From NCBI GenBank assembly GCA_024641665.1, contig JAHECP010000022.1:1-51307 (forward strand): 51,307 nt of DNA. Reading direction: 5' to 3'. Shown here one piece after another: positions 1 through 8,313 of the stretch. Each line of letters begins with the position of its first letter. Position 1 is the first letter of the stretch. The notes under the pieces are model-generated. The model did not search any database, was not told the origin of the DNA, and worked only from the letters and a program-made list of their open reading frames with translations. The translations under genes were made by a program, and so were the position numbers. The DNA comes from Acidobacteriota bacterium. GTDB taxonomy: Bacteria; Acidobacteriota; Vicinamibacteria; Vicinamibacterales; JAHECP01.

Positions 1-1109
1 GTGAAGCCCAGCACGCGCGGATCGACCGCGATCTGGGCGAAGCCGCCGCCGGCCACCGGGCTGGCCGCGACGAGCGCGTCCACGCTCCACGCCGCGAGCA
101 GCGCGCCGGCCGCGCCGCCGGCCGCGGCGAGGACCATCGCCTCGGTCAACATCTGCCGGACCAGCCGCCACGCACCGGCCCCGAGCGCCGCCCGCACCGC
201 CACTTCGCGGCCGCGGCCCGAGGCGCGCGCCAGCGTCAGGTTCGCGACGTTGGCGCACGCGATGAGCAGCACGAAGGCGACCGCGCCCATGAGCACCAGG
301 AGCGCGGGACGGAAGGGTCCGGCGATCTGTTCGTGCAGCGCCACCAGCACGATGCGCGCGCCCTTGTCGGTCGCGGGATACCGCGCTTCGAGCCGGCGCG
401 CGAGCCCGTCCATCGCCGCGCGCGCCGAGGCGAGGGTTACCTCCGGCCGCAGCCGTGCCACGACCTGCAGGATGATCTCGCGGCGCGCCGTGGACGCCGG
501 ATCGAGCCGGAGCGGCCGGAAGATCCCCGCGTCCGGCACGACCGCGGGACGGAAATCCGGCGGCAGCACGCCGACGACCGTGTGGCTGACGCCGGAGAGC
601 GTCAGCGCGCGGCCCACGATGTCCGGGTCGCCGCCGAGGTGCCGCCACAGGGCGTGCGACAGGATCACGACCGGCGCCGCGCCCGGCCGATCGTCGGCCG
701 GCTCGAAGTCGCGGCCCACCGCCGGCGTCACGCCGAGCACGCCGAAGTAGTCCTGGCTCACTTGCGCGCCTGACAGCCGCTCGGGCTCGCGGTCGCCGCC
801 CGTGAGGCTCGGGCCCCAGCCGCTGACGGCCGCGACACCCGAGAAGACCTCGCGTTCGGCCCGCCAGTCGAAGAAGACCGGCGGCGACGCCCATTCCTCG
901 GCCGGCCCGTTCTGCAGGCGCAGATCCTGCCAGATCATCACCAGCCGGTCGGGATGGGGATACGGCAGCGGCCGCAGCAGCACGCCGTTCACGATCGAGA
1001 AGATGGCCGTGTTCGCGCCGATGCCGAGGGCGAGCGCCGCGACGGCGACGACGGTGAAGCCGGGCTGACGGCGGAGAGTCCGGATGGCGTATTTCAGATC
1101 GGAGAGCAT
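1..1109 (-). CDS. ADOP-type ABC transporter permease, C-terminal part beyond the window edge
   Basis: The minus-strand frame from the ATG at 1109 stays open for 369 codons to the window edge. The protein begins [18 protein letters not shown], then a first membrane helix (about residues 17-40, containing [16 protein letters not shown]) and the [13 protein letters not shown] segment typical of acidobacterial duplicated orphan permeases (MacB/FtsX superfamily). A periplasmic MacB-like domain follows (residues 60 onward, with [16 protein letters not shown] and VVGVLPPDF). The second FtsX half lies outside the window. There is no N-terminal prefix domain, unlike the permease at 2586-5303. Substrate is unknown; the family usually works with a separately encoded ATPase. 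The family call is firm. Confidence 0.9.
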   Translation of the reverse strand, partial: MLSDLKYAIRTLRRQPGFTVVAVAALALGIGANTAIFSIVNGVLLRPLPYPHPDRLVMIWQDLRLQNGPAEEWASPPVFFDWRAEREVFSGVAAVSGWGPSLTGGDREPERLSGAQVSQDYFGVLGVTPAVGRDFEPADDRPGAAPVVILSHALWRHLGGDPDIVGRALTLSGVSHTVVGVLPPDFRPAVVPDAGIFRPLRLDPASTARREIILQVVARLRPEVTLASARAAMDGLARRLEARYPATDKGARIVLVALHEQIAGPFRPALLVLMGAVAFVLLIACANVANLTLARASGRGREVAVRAALGAGAWRLVRQMLTEAMVLAAAGGAAGALLAAWSVDALVAASPVAGGGFAQIAVDPRVLGF

Positions 1110-1299
1110 GGGCTTCTCATCGGGACAAACGACAAAAGAGGTTTGTATTGCCAGGGCCGTGCCAGCCGAGGTCAGTCTAAGCCGTTGATTCCAGGGCGGG
1201 TTCCCGTGTCGCGGGCGCACGGTGCGACGCCCGCTGCCCGCTGGTGGGACTCGGGTGTCCCGTCAGCGGACGTCGGATGGTGCGCCGATGTGGCAAGGG

Positions 1300-1343
1300 A
1301 CCACGGAAATACCACGGAATGAAGCCACGGAAATCGCCCCGGA
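1300..1343. repeat. CCACGGAA short repeat array
   Basis: Three copies of CCACGGAA occur in 44 bases between the 5' end of the permease at 1109 and the 3' end of the AraC/MGMT gene. The complementary word TTCCGTGG builds larger arrays at 2469-2576, 31607-31651 and 34327-34360, so this is one locus of a dispersed intergenic family. I see nothing else in 1110-1395 apart from an imperfect ACAAAC/GTTTGT inverted repeat near 1124-1147, close to where the permease promoter should lie. Confidence 0.6.
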
Positions 1344-1395
1344 AGGAGCGGGGGAGCGGAGCAAAGGCTACACCGCTGTGCACCCAGCGTCGTCG

Positions 1396-2259
1396 CTACC
1401 CCGCGCGGAGGCCGTTGCGCGGGGGCTCGGTGCGCGCCGCCTCCCAGCCGAGCAGGGCCCGCTTGCGGTCGGCGCCCCAGCGATACTCGCCGAAATCGCC
1501 GGTCGCGCGGATGACGCGATGGCACGGGATGACGTACGCGACGGGGTTGTGGGCGACGGCTGCGCCGACGGCGCGCGCGCCGCGCGGCGATCCAATCCGT
1601 CTCGCCAGATCCTGATAGGTCGTCACCGTGCCGGCCGGCACGCGCAACAGCCCCTCCCACACCTTGATCTGGAAGTTCGTGCCGCGGAGCAGCACGGGGA
1701 GTTGCGTGCGGCCGCTCTCGCCGGCCGGCGCGAACACGCGCGCCGCCACGCGTCCGGCCTCGGCGGCGTCCTCGACGAGCGTCGCGCCGTGCCAGTGATC
1801 CCGAAGCGCCGCAACGGCGGCGCGGCGCCCGCCGTCGTGGACGAAGGAGAGCCAGCAGAGGCCGCGGCCCGTCACGCCGAGCAGGCACTCGCCGAACGGG
1901 CTGTCGGCGACGCCGTAGCGCACCGTCAGGCCGGCGCCGCCGGCCTTCAGCTCGCCCGGCGTCACGGCGTCGACGGCGACCAGGAGATCGTGCAGCCGGC
2001 TCGGGCCCGAGAGCCCGACCTCGCCCGAGACGTCGAGCACGCTCTGCGACTCGGCGAGCAGGTTCCGCGCGTGGTCCGCCGTCAGGAACTGCACGAAGCG
2101 CTTGGGGCTGATGCCGGCCCAGCGGGTGAACAGCCGCTGGAAGTGGAACTCGCTCAGGCCCGCCTGCCGGGCCACCTCGCCGAGCGAGGGCTGACGGCGC
2201 CAGTTGGCGGCGAGGTAGTGGATGGCCCGCTCGACGCGCGCGTAATCGGTCGTGGTCAT
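1396..2259 (-). CDS. AraC-type regulator fused to O6-methylguanine-DNA methyltransferase (Ada-like, no N-terminal zinc domain)
   Basis: This is a 287-residue protein from the ATG at 2259; an in-frame start 168 bases upstream exists, but its extra sequence is repeat-like and low in information. Residues 5-100 form an AraC helix-turn-helix domain (LGEVARQAGLSEFHFQRLF, then SPKRFVQFL). Residues 110-200 match the N-terminal RNase-H-like part of MGMT. The C-terminal domain has the suicide alkyl-acceptor motif PCHRV with the active cysteine at residue 246, inside NPVAYVIPCHRVIRATG. The domain order matches the C-terminal two thirds of Ada; the N-terminal Ada zinc domain that repairs phosphotriesters is absent. 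It likely removes methyl or alkyl groups from guanine O6 and may regulate repair genes, but the methyl-phosphotriester sensor must differ or be missing. Confidence 0.9.
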   Translation of the reverse strand: MTTTDYARVERAIHYLAANWRRQPSLGEVARQAGLSEFHFQRLFTRWAGISPKRFVQFLTADHARNLLAESQSVLDVSGEVGLSGPSRLHDLLVAVDAVTPGELKAGGAGLTVRYGVADSPFGECLLGVTGRGLCWLSFVHDGGRRAAVAALRDHWHGATLVEDAAEAGRVAARVFAPAGESGRTQLPVLLRGTNFQIKVWEGLLRVPAGTVTTYQDLARRIGSPRGARAVGAAVAHNPVAYVIPCHRVIRATGDFGEYRWGADRKRALLGWEAARTEPPRNGLRAG

Positions 2260-2354
2260 GGCGTTCCTCGGTTCGATGCCGCCATTGTGCGGGAGCGGGC
2301 AGAGGAGGGACAACCCGATTCTTGCGGTGGGCCGGGAAGAGGAGGGCGCGGAAT

Positions 2355-2576
2355 CACCACGGAGGGACGGAGACGGTTCACCACGGAGAACACGGAGGGC
2401 CACGGAGGGTACTATTTGGAGTGTCACGCTGCGATCATGATCGACGTGTCACGCTGCAGTCATGTCCTTTCCGTGTCCCGTTCCGTGTCCCATTCCGTCT
2501 CCCATTTCCGTGGCTCGTTCCGTGGCTCGTTCCGTGGCGATTTCCGTGGCGATTTCCGTGGTCATTCCGTGGTCTT
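2355..2576. repeat. Composite inverted-array repeat element (locus A)
   Basis: The element fills most of the 326-base gap between two minus-strand genes. The left arm (2355-2409) holds four CACGGAG words. The core (2421-2456) holds two copies of GTGTCACGCTG, at 2421-2431 and 2446-2456, around the perfect 12-base palindrome CGATCATGATCG (2432-2443). The right arm (2469-2576) has nine units of 11-13 bases, each beginning TTCCGTG or TTCCGTC, which is the inverse of the left-arm word. The core word recurs in the elements near 20840, 26815 and 49875. The right arm stops 9 bases before the stop codon of the permease at 2586. Confidence 0.8.
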
Positions 2577-2585
2577 TCCCGTTGT

Positions 2586-5303
2586 CTACCCTGCCCTGAG
2601 CACCCGTTGCGGGTCCACGCGCGCGGCGCGGCGCGCGGGCACGACCGAGGCCGCGATCGCGACGGCGGCCAGCACGATCGGCACGGCCACGAAGCTCTCC
2701 GGATCGTGCGCGCTCACGCCGAACAGGAACGCCGAGAGCGACCGCGTGAGCACGAACGCCGCGGCCAGGCCTGCGACGAGCCCCGCGGCCGTCATGGCCA
2801 GCCCCTGACCCACCACCAGCCGCACGATGTCGCGCGGGCGGGCGCCGAGCGCGGTGCGAACGCCGATCTCGCGCGTGCGCTGCGCCACGCTGTAGGACAG
2901 CACGCCGAACAGACCCACGCCGGCGATGGCGAGCGCGAAGACCGCGAAGGCGCCGAGCAGCACGGCGTAGAGCCGGGGCTGCGTCAGGCTCGTCATCACG
3001 CGATCCTCCATCGTCATCACCGACTCGAGCGCGAGCGTGGGGTCCTGGTCGCGGACGAAGGCGCGGAACGACGGGACGAACGCGGCGGGATCGGACGCCG
3101 TGCGGATCGCGAGGAACGCCCACGGGGAGCCGTAGCCGTCGTTGCGCTGAGCGCAGGCGAGATAGAGCTCGGGCTGCGGCGGATCCGTGGCACCCCGCTG
3201 CCGCACGTCGTCGACGACGCCGACGACCTGCGAATCGGGGCGATGCTCGTCGGCGCCGAGGGGCAGCGTCCGGCCAATCGGCGAGCCGGCGAGGTAGCGC
3301 TCGGCGAACGTGTGGTTCACGATGACGACCGGGAGCGACGTGCGGGTGTCGGCGTCGGTGAAATCGCGGCCGGCGAGCAGCGCGATGCCCATGGTGGCGA
3401 AGTAGCCCGGGCTGACCAGACGGACCGACGCGTGGACCTGGACCTCGCCCGACGCCGCGCCGCGGGCCGGCATCCTGAAGCCCATGAGCGCGTCGCCGCC
3501 GAGGAGCGGCAGCATGCTCGAGACCGCGGCGACCCGCACGCCCGGCTGAGCGCGGAGGCGCGCCAGCAGGGCGTCGAGCACCTGGATGCGGCGCGCCGGC
3601 GTGTAGGCCGCGTCGGGCATGACCACGCCGGCCGTGAGCACGTTCGACGGGTCGTAGCCGCGGTCGGCGTGGAGGAGGGCGACGAAGCTCCGTCCGAGCA
3701 GCGCCGCGCCGACGAGCAGCACGCACGTGATGGCGACCTGGCCGGCCATGATGGCGGCACGGAGGCGGGCGGTCGGCGAGCGGGCGCCGCCGCCGGCCGG
3801 CGCGAGGCCGTCCTCGGCGAGCGCTGCCACCAGATCCAGCCGTCGCGCCTGCAGGAGCGGGATGAGGCCGAAGAGCACGCCCGTCACGAGCGCAAGACCG
3901 ATCGCGAACGCCACCACGCGGACGTCGATCGTGACGGTGTCGAGGCGCGGGAAGTCCGCCGGCAGGAGCGCGGGGAGCGCCCGGACGATCGTCCAGGCGA
4001 GCGCGAGGCCGGCGAGGCCCCCTGCCAGGCCGAGGAGCGTGCTCTCGACGAGCAGCTGCCGCGCGAGGCGCGGGCGTCCCGCACCGAGCGCCGAGCGGAT
4101 CGCGATCTCCCGAACGCGCGTGGTCGCGCGCGCGAACTGCAGGCTGGCCACGTTGGCCGTGGCCGTCGCCAGCAGCAGCGCGACCGCGGCCAGGAACACC
4201 AGGATCGCCGGCCGCACGTCGGCCGTCATCGCGTCGATGAGCGGCACCGCCGAGACGGTCACCGGCCCGTTGGTGCCGAACACGGCGATGCCGACCAGCC
4301 CGAGGTCCGGGGCGGTGCGGCCGCGGGCGGTGCCCTCGGCCGCGGCCTGCGCGGGCGTCGCGCCCGGGCGCAGGCGGCCGATGACCCGCATCATCGACAG
4401 CGCCCGCGAGTCCGGGTGCTCGGGGTCGAGGACCGACCGTACCGCGTAGGGCACCCACGCGCGCGTCTCGCGATCGGGGAACGCAAAGTCCCGCGGCATG
4501 ACCGCGACGATGCGGTACGGCTCGGTGTCGAACCGGACCAGCCGTCCGAGGACGTCCGGATCGCCGCCGAAGCGCTGCTCCCACAGGCCGTACGACAGGA
4601 CGACGACCTTGTCGCGCTCGTCGCCGGGCACGAACACCTGCCCGAGCACGGGCCGGGCGCGTATGAGTGGGAAGAGGCTCGGCGTGACGTCCGCGACCGA
4701 CAGGCGCTCGGGCTCGCCCGAGCCGGTCAGGGTGACCTCATCGCCGCTCCACGCGGCGAGCGACTCGAGCGTGGACGGGTCGTCCTTCCAAGCGAGATAG
4801 GTGGCGTTGGTCAGATAGCTCAAGAACCGGTTGTTGCCACCCTCTCGCGTCTCGGACAGCCGCACCAGTCGATCGCCGTCGGGCCACGGAAGCGGCCTCA
4901 ACAGCACCCCGTCGGCCACGCTGAAGAGCGCGGTGGTTGCGCCGATGCCGAGGGCCATCGTGAGGACGGCCACCAGCGTGTGGCCCGGGCTGCGGCCGAG
5001 CACCCGAACGGCGTAGCGCAGATCCTGCGCGAGGCCCGCGAGACGCGAAGAGGACGCGACAGGCGGCGGCTCGACGGCCGGCGGACGGCGCGGCCGCTGC
5101 CGGAGGAGGCGGGGGTCGCGGCACCACGCGGTGATCTCGGCGCGGACACGCGCCGTGGCCTCGGCCTCGTCGAGCCCCTCGGCGCGGCCGGCCGCATAGG
5201 CGGCGGCCGCGTGCTGCGCCAGCTCCTCGACGACGTCGTCGTCGGGGAGCCGCGGGAGCGAGGCGAACACCGCACGTACCTCGGCGGTCCAGTCGATGTT
5301 CAT
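2586..5303 (-). CDS. ADOP-type ABC transporter permease with N-terminal prefix domain
   Basis: This is a 905-residue protein from the ATG at 5303, four bases after the PadR stop codon; an upstream in-frame start would overlap padR. Residues 1-85 are a soluble helical prefix (MNIDWTAEVRAVFASLPRL). The first FtsX/MacB unit begins near residue 90 (AQDLRYAVRVLGRSPGHTLVAV) and includes [24 protein letters not shown] periplasmic domain follows, then three helices near 375-490 (REIAIRSALGAGRPRLARQLLVES). The second unit ends in the C-terminal REIGVRTALGARPRDIVRLVV segment and RRAARVDPQRVLRAG. The two REIxxRxALGA motifs mark the duplicated FtsX core. With the adjacent PadR gene this is the standard PadR-ADOP operon. 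The transported or sensed substrate is unknown. Confidence 0.93.
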   Translation of the reverse strand: MNIDWTAEVRAVFASLPRLPDDDVVEELAQHAAAAYAAGRAEGLDEAEATARVRAEITAWCRDPRLLRQRPRRPPAVEPPPVASSSRLAGLAQDLRYAVRVLGRSPGHTLVAVLTMALGIGATTALFSVADGVLLRPLPWPDGDRLVRLSETREGGNNRFLSYLTNATYLAWKDDPSTLESLAAWSGDEVTLTGSGEPERLSVADVTPSLFPLIRARPVLGQVFVPGDERDKVVVLSYGLWEQRFGGDPDVLGRLVRFDTEPYRIVAVMPRDFAFPDRETRAWVPYAVRSVLDPEHPDSRALSMMRVIGRLRPGATPAQAAAEGTARGRTAPDLGLVGIAVFGTNGPVTVSAVPLIDAMTADVRPAILVFLAAVALLLATATANVASLQFARATTRVREIAIRSALGAGRPRLARQLLVESTLLGLAGGLAGLALAWTIVRALPALLPADFPRLDTVTIDVRVVAFAIGLALVTGVLFGLIPLLQARRLDLVAALAEDGLAPAGGGARSPTARLRAAIMAGQVAITCVLLVGAALLGRSFVALLHADRGYDPSNVLTAGVVMPDAAYTPARRIQVLDALLARLRAQPGVRVAAVSSMLPLLGGDALMGFRMPARGAASGEVQVHASVRLVSPGYFATMGIALLAGRDFTDADTRTSLPVVIVNHTFAERYLAGSPIGRTLPLGADEHRPDSQVVGVVDDVRQRGATDPPQPELYLACAQRNDGYGSPWAFLAIRTASDPAAFVPSFRAFVRDQDPTLALESVMTMEDRVMTSLTQPRLYAVLLGAFAVFALAIAGVGLFGVLSYSVAQRTREIGVRTALGARPRDIVRLVVGQGLAMTAAGLVAGLAAAFVLTRSLSAFLFGVSAHDPESFVAVPIVLAAVAIAASVVPARRAARVDPQRVLRAG

Positions 5304-5307
5304 GGAT

Positions 5308-5649
5308 CTAGGTTTGCGTGATTCGCGCGACCCGGTCGAGCGCGACAAAGAACGTCTCCCACACGCTGCGCTGGCTGGCGAGGACCTTGCGACCCGCCGA
5401 AGTCAGGCGATAGTAGCGGCGGCGCCGCTGTCCGGCCTTCTCGATCCACCGGCCCTCGATGAAGCCCTTGTCCTCGAGGCGGTAGAGCGTCGGGTAGAGC
5501 GACGCGACGTGGAAGCTGATGGCGCCCCGCGATCGCTCGTCGATGAGCTGGCCGATCTCGTAGCCGTGGCGCTGGCGCTCCTCGAGCAGGGCCAGGATCA
5601 GCAGCTCCGTGCTCCCGCGCTTCAGCTCGCGCTCGAGGTGTGTGGACAT
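5308..5649 (-). CDS. PadR family transcriptional regulator
   Basis: This 113-residue protein, from the ATG at 5649, matches the short PadR-s1 subfamily: MSTHLERELKRGSTELLILALL, the winged-helix segment HGYEIGQLIDERSRGAISFHVASLYPTLYRLEDKGFI, and the basic wing GQRRRRYYRLTSAGRKVL, followed by a short C-terminal dimerisation helix. A second possible start lies 15 bases upstream at 5664. Both starts fall in or next to an ATATATGG/CCATATAT inverted repeat, so the protein probably represses its own operon. It directly precedes the permease at 2586-5303. Such regulators usually respond to small toxic ligands; the ligand here is not evident. Confidence 0.93.
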   Translation of the reverse strand: MSTHLERELKRGSTELLILALLEERQRHGYEIGQLIDERSRGAISFHVASLYPTLYRLEDKGFIEGRWIEKAGQRRRRYYRLTSAGRKVLASQRSVWETFFVALDRVARITQT

Positions 5650-5668
5650 ATATGGCCACACCATATAT
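5646..5668. promoter_or_regulatory. Candidate PadR operator overlapping the padR start
   Basis: ATATATGG (5648-5655) and CCATATAT (5661-5668) form a perfect 8-base inverted repeat around CCACA. It is a strikingly AT-rich island in GC-rich surroundings and overlaps both candidate padR start codons. PadR proteins bind AT-rich palindromes of this size in their own promoters, so autoregulation of the PadR-permease operon is likely. This is inference; binding is not shown. Confidence 0.6.
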
Positions 5669-5692
5669 CACGGCGGCACGGAGGTCAACAGC

Positions 5693-5745
5693 GGGGACTG
5701 GGGGCTGGGAGGCCAGAGGCCGGGGGCTGGGGGCTGGGGGCTGGG
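5693..5745. repeat. GGGGGCT array with G-quadruplex potential
   Basis: The stretch contains GGGGACTGGGGGCTGGG, then GAGGCCAGAGGCC, then four G-runs of three to five bases separated by two-base CT spacers (5721-5744). Runs of this spacing can fold into a G-quadruplex. Related arrays lie at 32648-32699 and, in inverse orientation, at 34363-34386. This copy is in the divergent region between padR and the cytochrome c gene. Confidence 0.7.
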
Positions 5746-6094
5746 CTTGCCCGCCGTAGCGCGGAGCGCGAAACCCGGCGGCGCTCAGGGTCCGCAGCTT
5801 GCTGGAGCCATGCTCGATTGTCAACCCGTCGATGCGGCAAACGGTCTGACCATTCGCGCACGGTCTCAGCGCGGGGGGCGTCGGCCCCGATCGGTCGTCT
5901 CGCGTCGCCCAGACGTGACCGCAGCAAGCGTTCGCGGCATCGCCCCACCTGGGGCGCTTCTGCTTCGGCCCGGGCCCATCCGCGCCACCCGGGCGCGATT
6001 CCATCGCATTCTGCCTGGCACGGCGATTGGAATAGACTAGCGGAAACGGCAGACGCGGCTTCGAGGCACGACCCGCCTCGCGCTGGGAGGATGC
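5746..6094. other. Gene-free leader region upstream of cytochrome c
   Basis: I see no gene in this stretch on either strand. It contains a small stem CGCCCCA/TGGGGCG at 5941-5956 and a possible promoter remnant (ATAGACTAG near 6033-6041) before the ribosome binding site GGGAGG at about 6085-6090 of the cytochrome c gene. Function of the rest is unknown. Confidence 0.35.
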
Positions 6095-6649
6095 ATGTCA
6101 CGCTGGAGCTGGTTCGTCGTCGGGATGGTGATCGGGGTCGTCGCGCTCGTCGCGGGCGGCTACGGATTCGTGAGGGCCGGCGGGGTCTCGATGGAGACCA
6201 CGGCGCGGCCGCTGCCTTTCGAACGGCAAGTCGCGCACCTGGCGCTGCGCGCGAGCATCGGGAACGCCGCGGCCGTGAAGGACCCGCTGGCGCTCGACGA
6301 TGACAACATGCTGGCCGGCGCGCAGATCTACAAGACGCACTGCGCGGTGTGTCACGGGCTGCCGGGTCAGCCGCCCTCCGTAATCTCGCAGGGGATGTTC
6401 CCGCCGCCTCCACAGCTCCTGCAGCCGAACGCGATGGTCACCGACGACCCGGAGGGCGTCACCTACTGGAAGGTGACGCACGGAATCCGGCTGTCCGGGA
6501 TGCCCGGCTTCGGCAGGACGCTGTCGGAGACCCAGCGCTGGCAGGTGACGATGTTCGTGGGCCACGCCGACGAGCTGGCGCCGGCCGTGAAGGACGAACT
6601 CGCGCGCGAGCCCGCCCGGCCCGCACCGGCTGGCTCCACCCCGCAGTAA
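6095..6649 (+). CDS. Membrane-anchored c-type cytochrome, class I
   Basis: This 184-residue protein has a single N-terminal membrane anchor (residues 5-29, WSWFVVGMVIGVVALVAGGYGF) and one haem-binding CxxCH motif, Cys83-Ala-Val-Cys86-His87. Met136 in the SGMPGFG segment is the likely sixth ligand. It should act as a periplasmic single-haem electron carrier anchored in the inner membrane. GGGAGG lies 5-10 bases upstream of the ATG. The antiporter gene follows 64 bases later on the same strand, but nothing shows they work together. The redox partner is not in the window. Confidence 0.9.
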   Translation: MSRWSWFVVGMVIGVVALVAGGYGFVRAGGVSMETTARPLPFERQVAHLALRASIGNAAAVKDPLALDDDNMLAGAQIYKTHCAVCHGLPGQPPSVISQGMFPPPPQLLQPNAMVTDDPEGVTYWKVTHGIRLSGMPGFGRTLSETQRWQVTMFVGHADELAPAVKDELAREPARPAPAGSTPQ

Positions 6650-6713
6650 TCGCGGCAGCGTCGCGCCGCCGGCTCCACGCCCTTCGTCGTGCGCTGAGGT
6701 GGTAACCTTCCCC

Positions 6714-8282
6714 ATGCCCAGCGAAACGACGTTCATGCTGCTGTTCATCGTGGCGACGGCCGTCGCGATTGCGGTGCGCCGTGTGGCCGTGCCCTACACG
6801 GTGGCGCTGGTCGTCGCCGGCCTCGGACTGGGGCTGATGCGCGCCTTCGAGGCGCCGCACCTCACCAAGGCCCTCCTGTTCAACGTGTTCCTGCCCGGGC
6901 TGCTGTTCGAGGCCGCGTTCCACATCGAGTTCAAGCAGTTCTGGCGCAACCGGCTGGCCATCACGTCGCTGGCCCTGCCCGGCGTGGTGGCGGCGGTCGC
7001 GCTCACGGCGCTGGTGTTGACGCCGGTGGCGAACATGCTGCACCTGTCGCCGGGCTTCACCTGGCAGCACGCGCTCGTGTTCGGCGCCCTCATTTCGGCG
7101 ACCGATCCCATCGCGGTGGTGGCGATCTTCCGGAGCCTGGGGGTGCCCACGCGGCTCTCGGTGCTGCTCGACGGTGAGAGCCTGCTCAACGACGGGACCG
7201 CCATCGTCTTCTTCACGCTGAGCCTCGCGCTGGTGTCGGGCACCGCCGTGACGGCCGGGGCGCTCGGCGTCGAGTTCGTGGAGATCGTCGGCTTCGGCGC
7301 GCTCGTCGGGGTGGGCATCGGCCTGGCCGTGTCGCAGATCATCCGGCACGTCGACGACCCGATGATCGAGATCACGCTGACGACGCTCGCGGCCTACGGG
7401 TCGTTCCTCGTCGCCGAGCACTTCCAGTATTCCGGCGTCATCGCCACCGTGGCGGCCGGCATGCTGTGCGGCAACTACGCCGCCCGCGTGGGCATGTCGC
7501 CGTCGACGCGCATCGCGGTCGAGACGTTCTGGGAGTACGTGGCGTTCGCCCTCAACTCGATCGTCTTCCTGCTCATCGGTCTGGAGGTGCAGTTCCGGAT
7601 CCTCGTGGCGTCGTGGCTCGCGATCCTGGTCGCCTATCTCGTGGTCACCGGCGGCCGGGCGCTGGTGATCTTCCTGGTGTCGTCGGTCCTGCGTGGGACG
7701 CGGGAACGGGTGCCGTGGTCGTGGAGCGTGATCCTGACCTGGGGTGGGCTGCGCGGCGGGCTGCCGATGGTGCTCGTCCTCAGCCTCCCGGCCGCCTTCG
7801 CCCACCGCGACTTCCTCGTCTCGATGACGTTCGGCGTCGTGATCCTCTCGATCCTGGTGCACGGGCTGACGATGTCGCCGCTGCTGCGGCGGCTGGGTAT
7901 CGTGCGCGGGCGCGAGGACCGCGTCGCGTACGAGCTCACGCGCGGCCGGCTGCAGGCGGCCGGCGCCGCGCTCGGCGAGATCGATCGGATGTCGAACGTG
8001 CATTTCAGCAGCGGGGAGGTGCTCGAGAGTCTCCGCCGGGAGTACGGTGACCGGGCGGCGCGGGACCGGGCGGCGCTCGACGCGCTCCACGTCGGGCAGC
8101 AGGCGCTCCAGGCCGAGGAGCTGGGCTGGGCACGGCGACACCTGCTGCTCGTCGAGAAGAACGAGGTCCTGGATGCCTTCCACCGCGGTGTGCTGAGCCA
8201 GAACGTGGAGGAACGGCTGCTCGCCGACATCGACGCGCGGCTGCTGCGGCTCGAGTCGGGCGAGGCGGACGGGCCGGCGTGA
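6714..8282 (+). CDS. Na+/H+ antiporter, CPA1 (NhaP-like) family
   Basis: This 522-residue membrane protein, from the ATG at 6714 (an in-frame GTG at 6699 lies within the GAGGTGG that best serves as ribosome binding site), has about 12 hydrophobic segments. The conserved transport core is clear: ISATDPIAVVAIFRSLG, and LLDGESLLNDGTAIVFF with the Asn-Asp pair expected at the ion-binding site. WGGLRGGLPMVLVLSLP is also typical. The last about 110 residues are soluble and charged (from RGREDRVAYEL), probably a cytoplasmic regulatory tail. The likely role is pH and Na+ homeostasis by electroneutral exchange. Confidence 0.92.
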   Translation: MPSETTFMLLFIVATAVAIAVRRVAVPYTVALVVAGLGLGLMRAFEAPHLTKALLFNVFLPGLLFEAAFHIEFKQFWRNRLAITSLALPGVVAAVALTALVLTPVANMLHLSPGFTWQHALVFGALISATDPIAVVAIFRSLGVPTRLSVLLDGESLLNDGTAIVFFTLSLALVSGTAVTAGALGVEFVEIVGFGALVGVGIGLAVSQIIRHVDDPMIEITLTTLAAYGSFLVAEHFQYSGVIATVAAGMLCGNYAARVGMSPSTRIAVETFWEYVAFALNSIVFLLIGLEVQFRILVASWLAILVAYLVVTGGRALVIFLVSSVLRGTRERVPWSWSVILTWGGLRGGLPMVLVLSLPAAFAHRDFLVSMTFGVVILSILVHGLTMSPLLRRLGIVRGREDRVAYELTRGRLQAAGAALGEIDRMSNVHFSSGEVLESLRREYGDRAARDRAALDALHVGQQALQAEELGWARRHLLLVEKNEVLDAFHRGVLSQNVEERLLADIDARLLRLESGEADGPA

Positions 8283-8313
8283 GCCGGCGCCGTCCGCCCG
8301 CGGGGGAGCGGCG

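Noticed and set aside
2322-5321. 999-codon plus-strand open frame
   Set aside because: It is the antisense shadow of the ADOP permease; the product is Arg/His/Glu-rich with no fold, as GC-rich antisense frames usually are.
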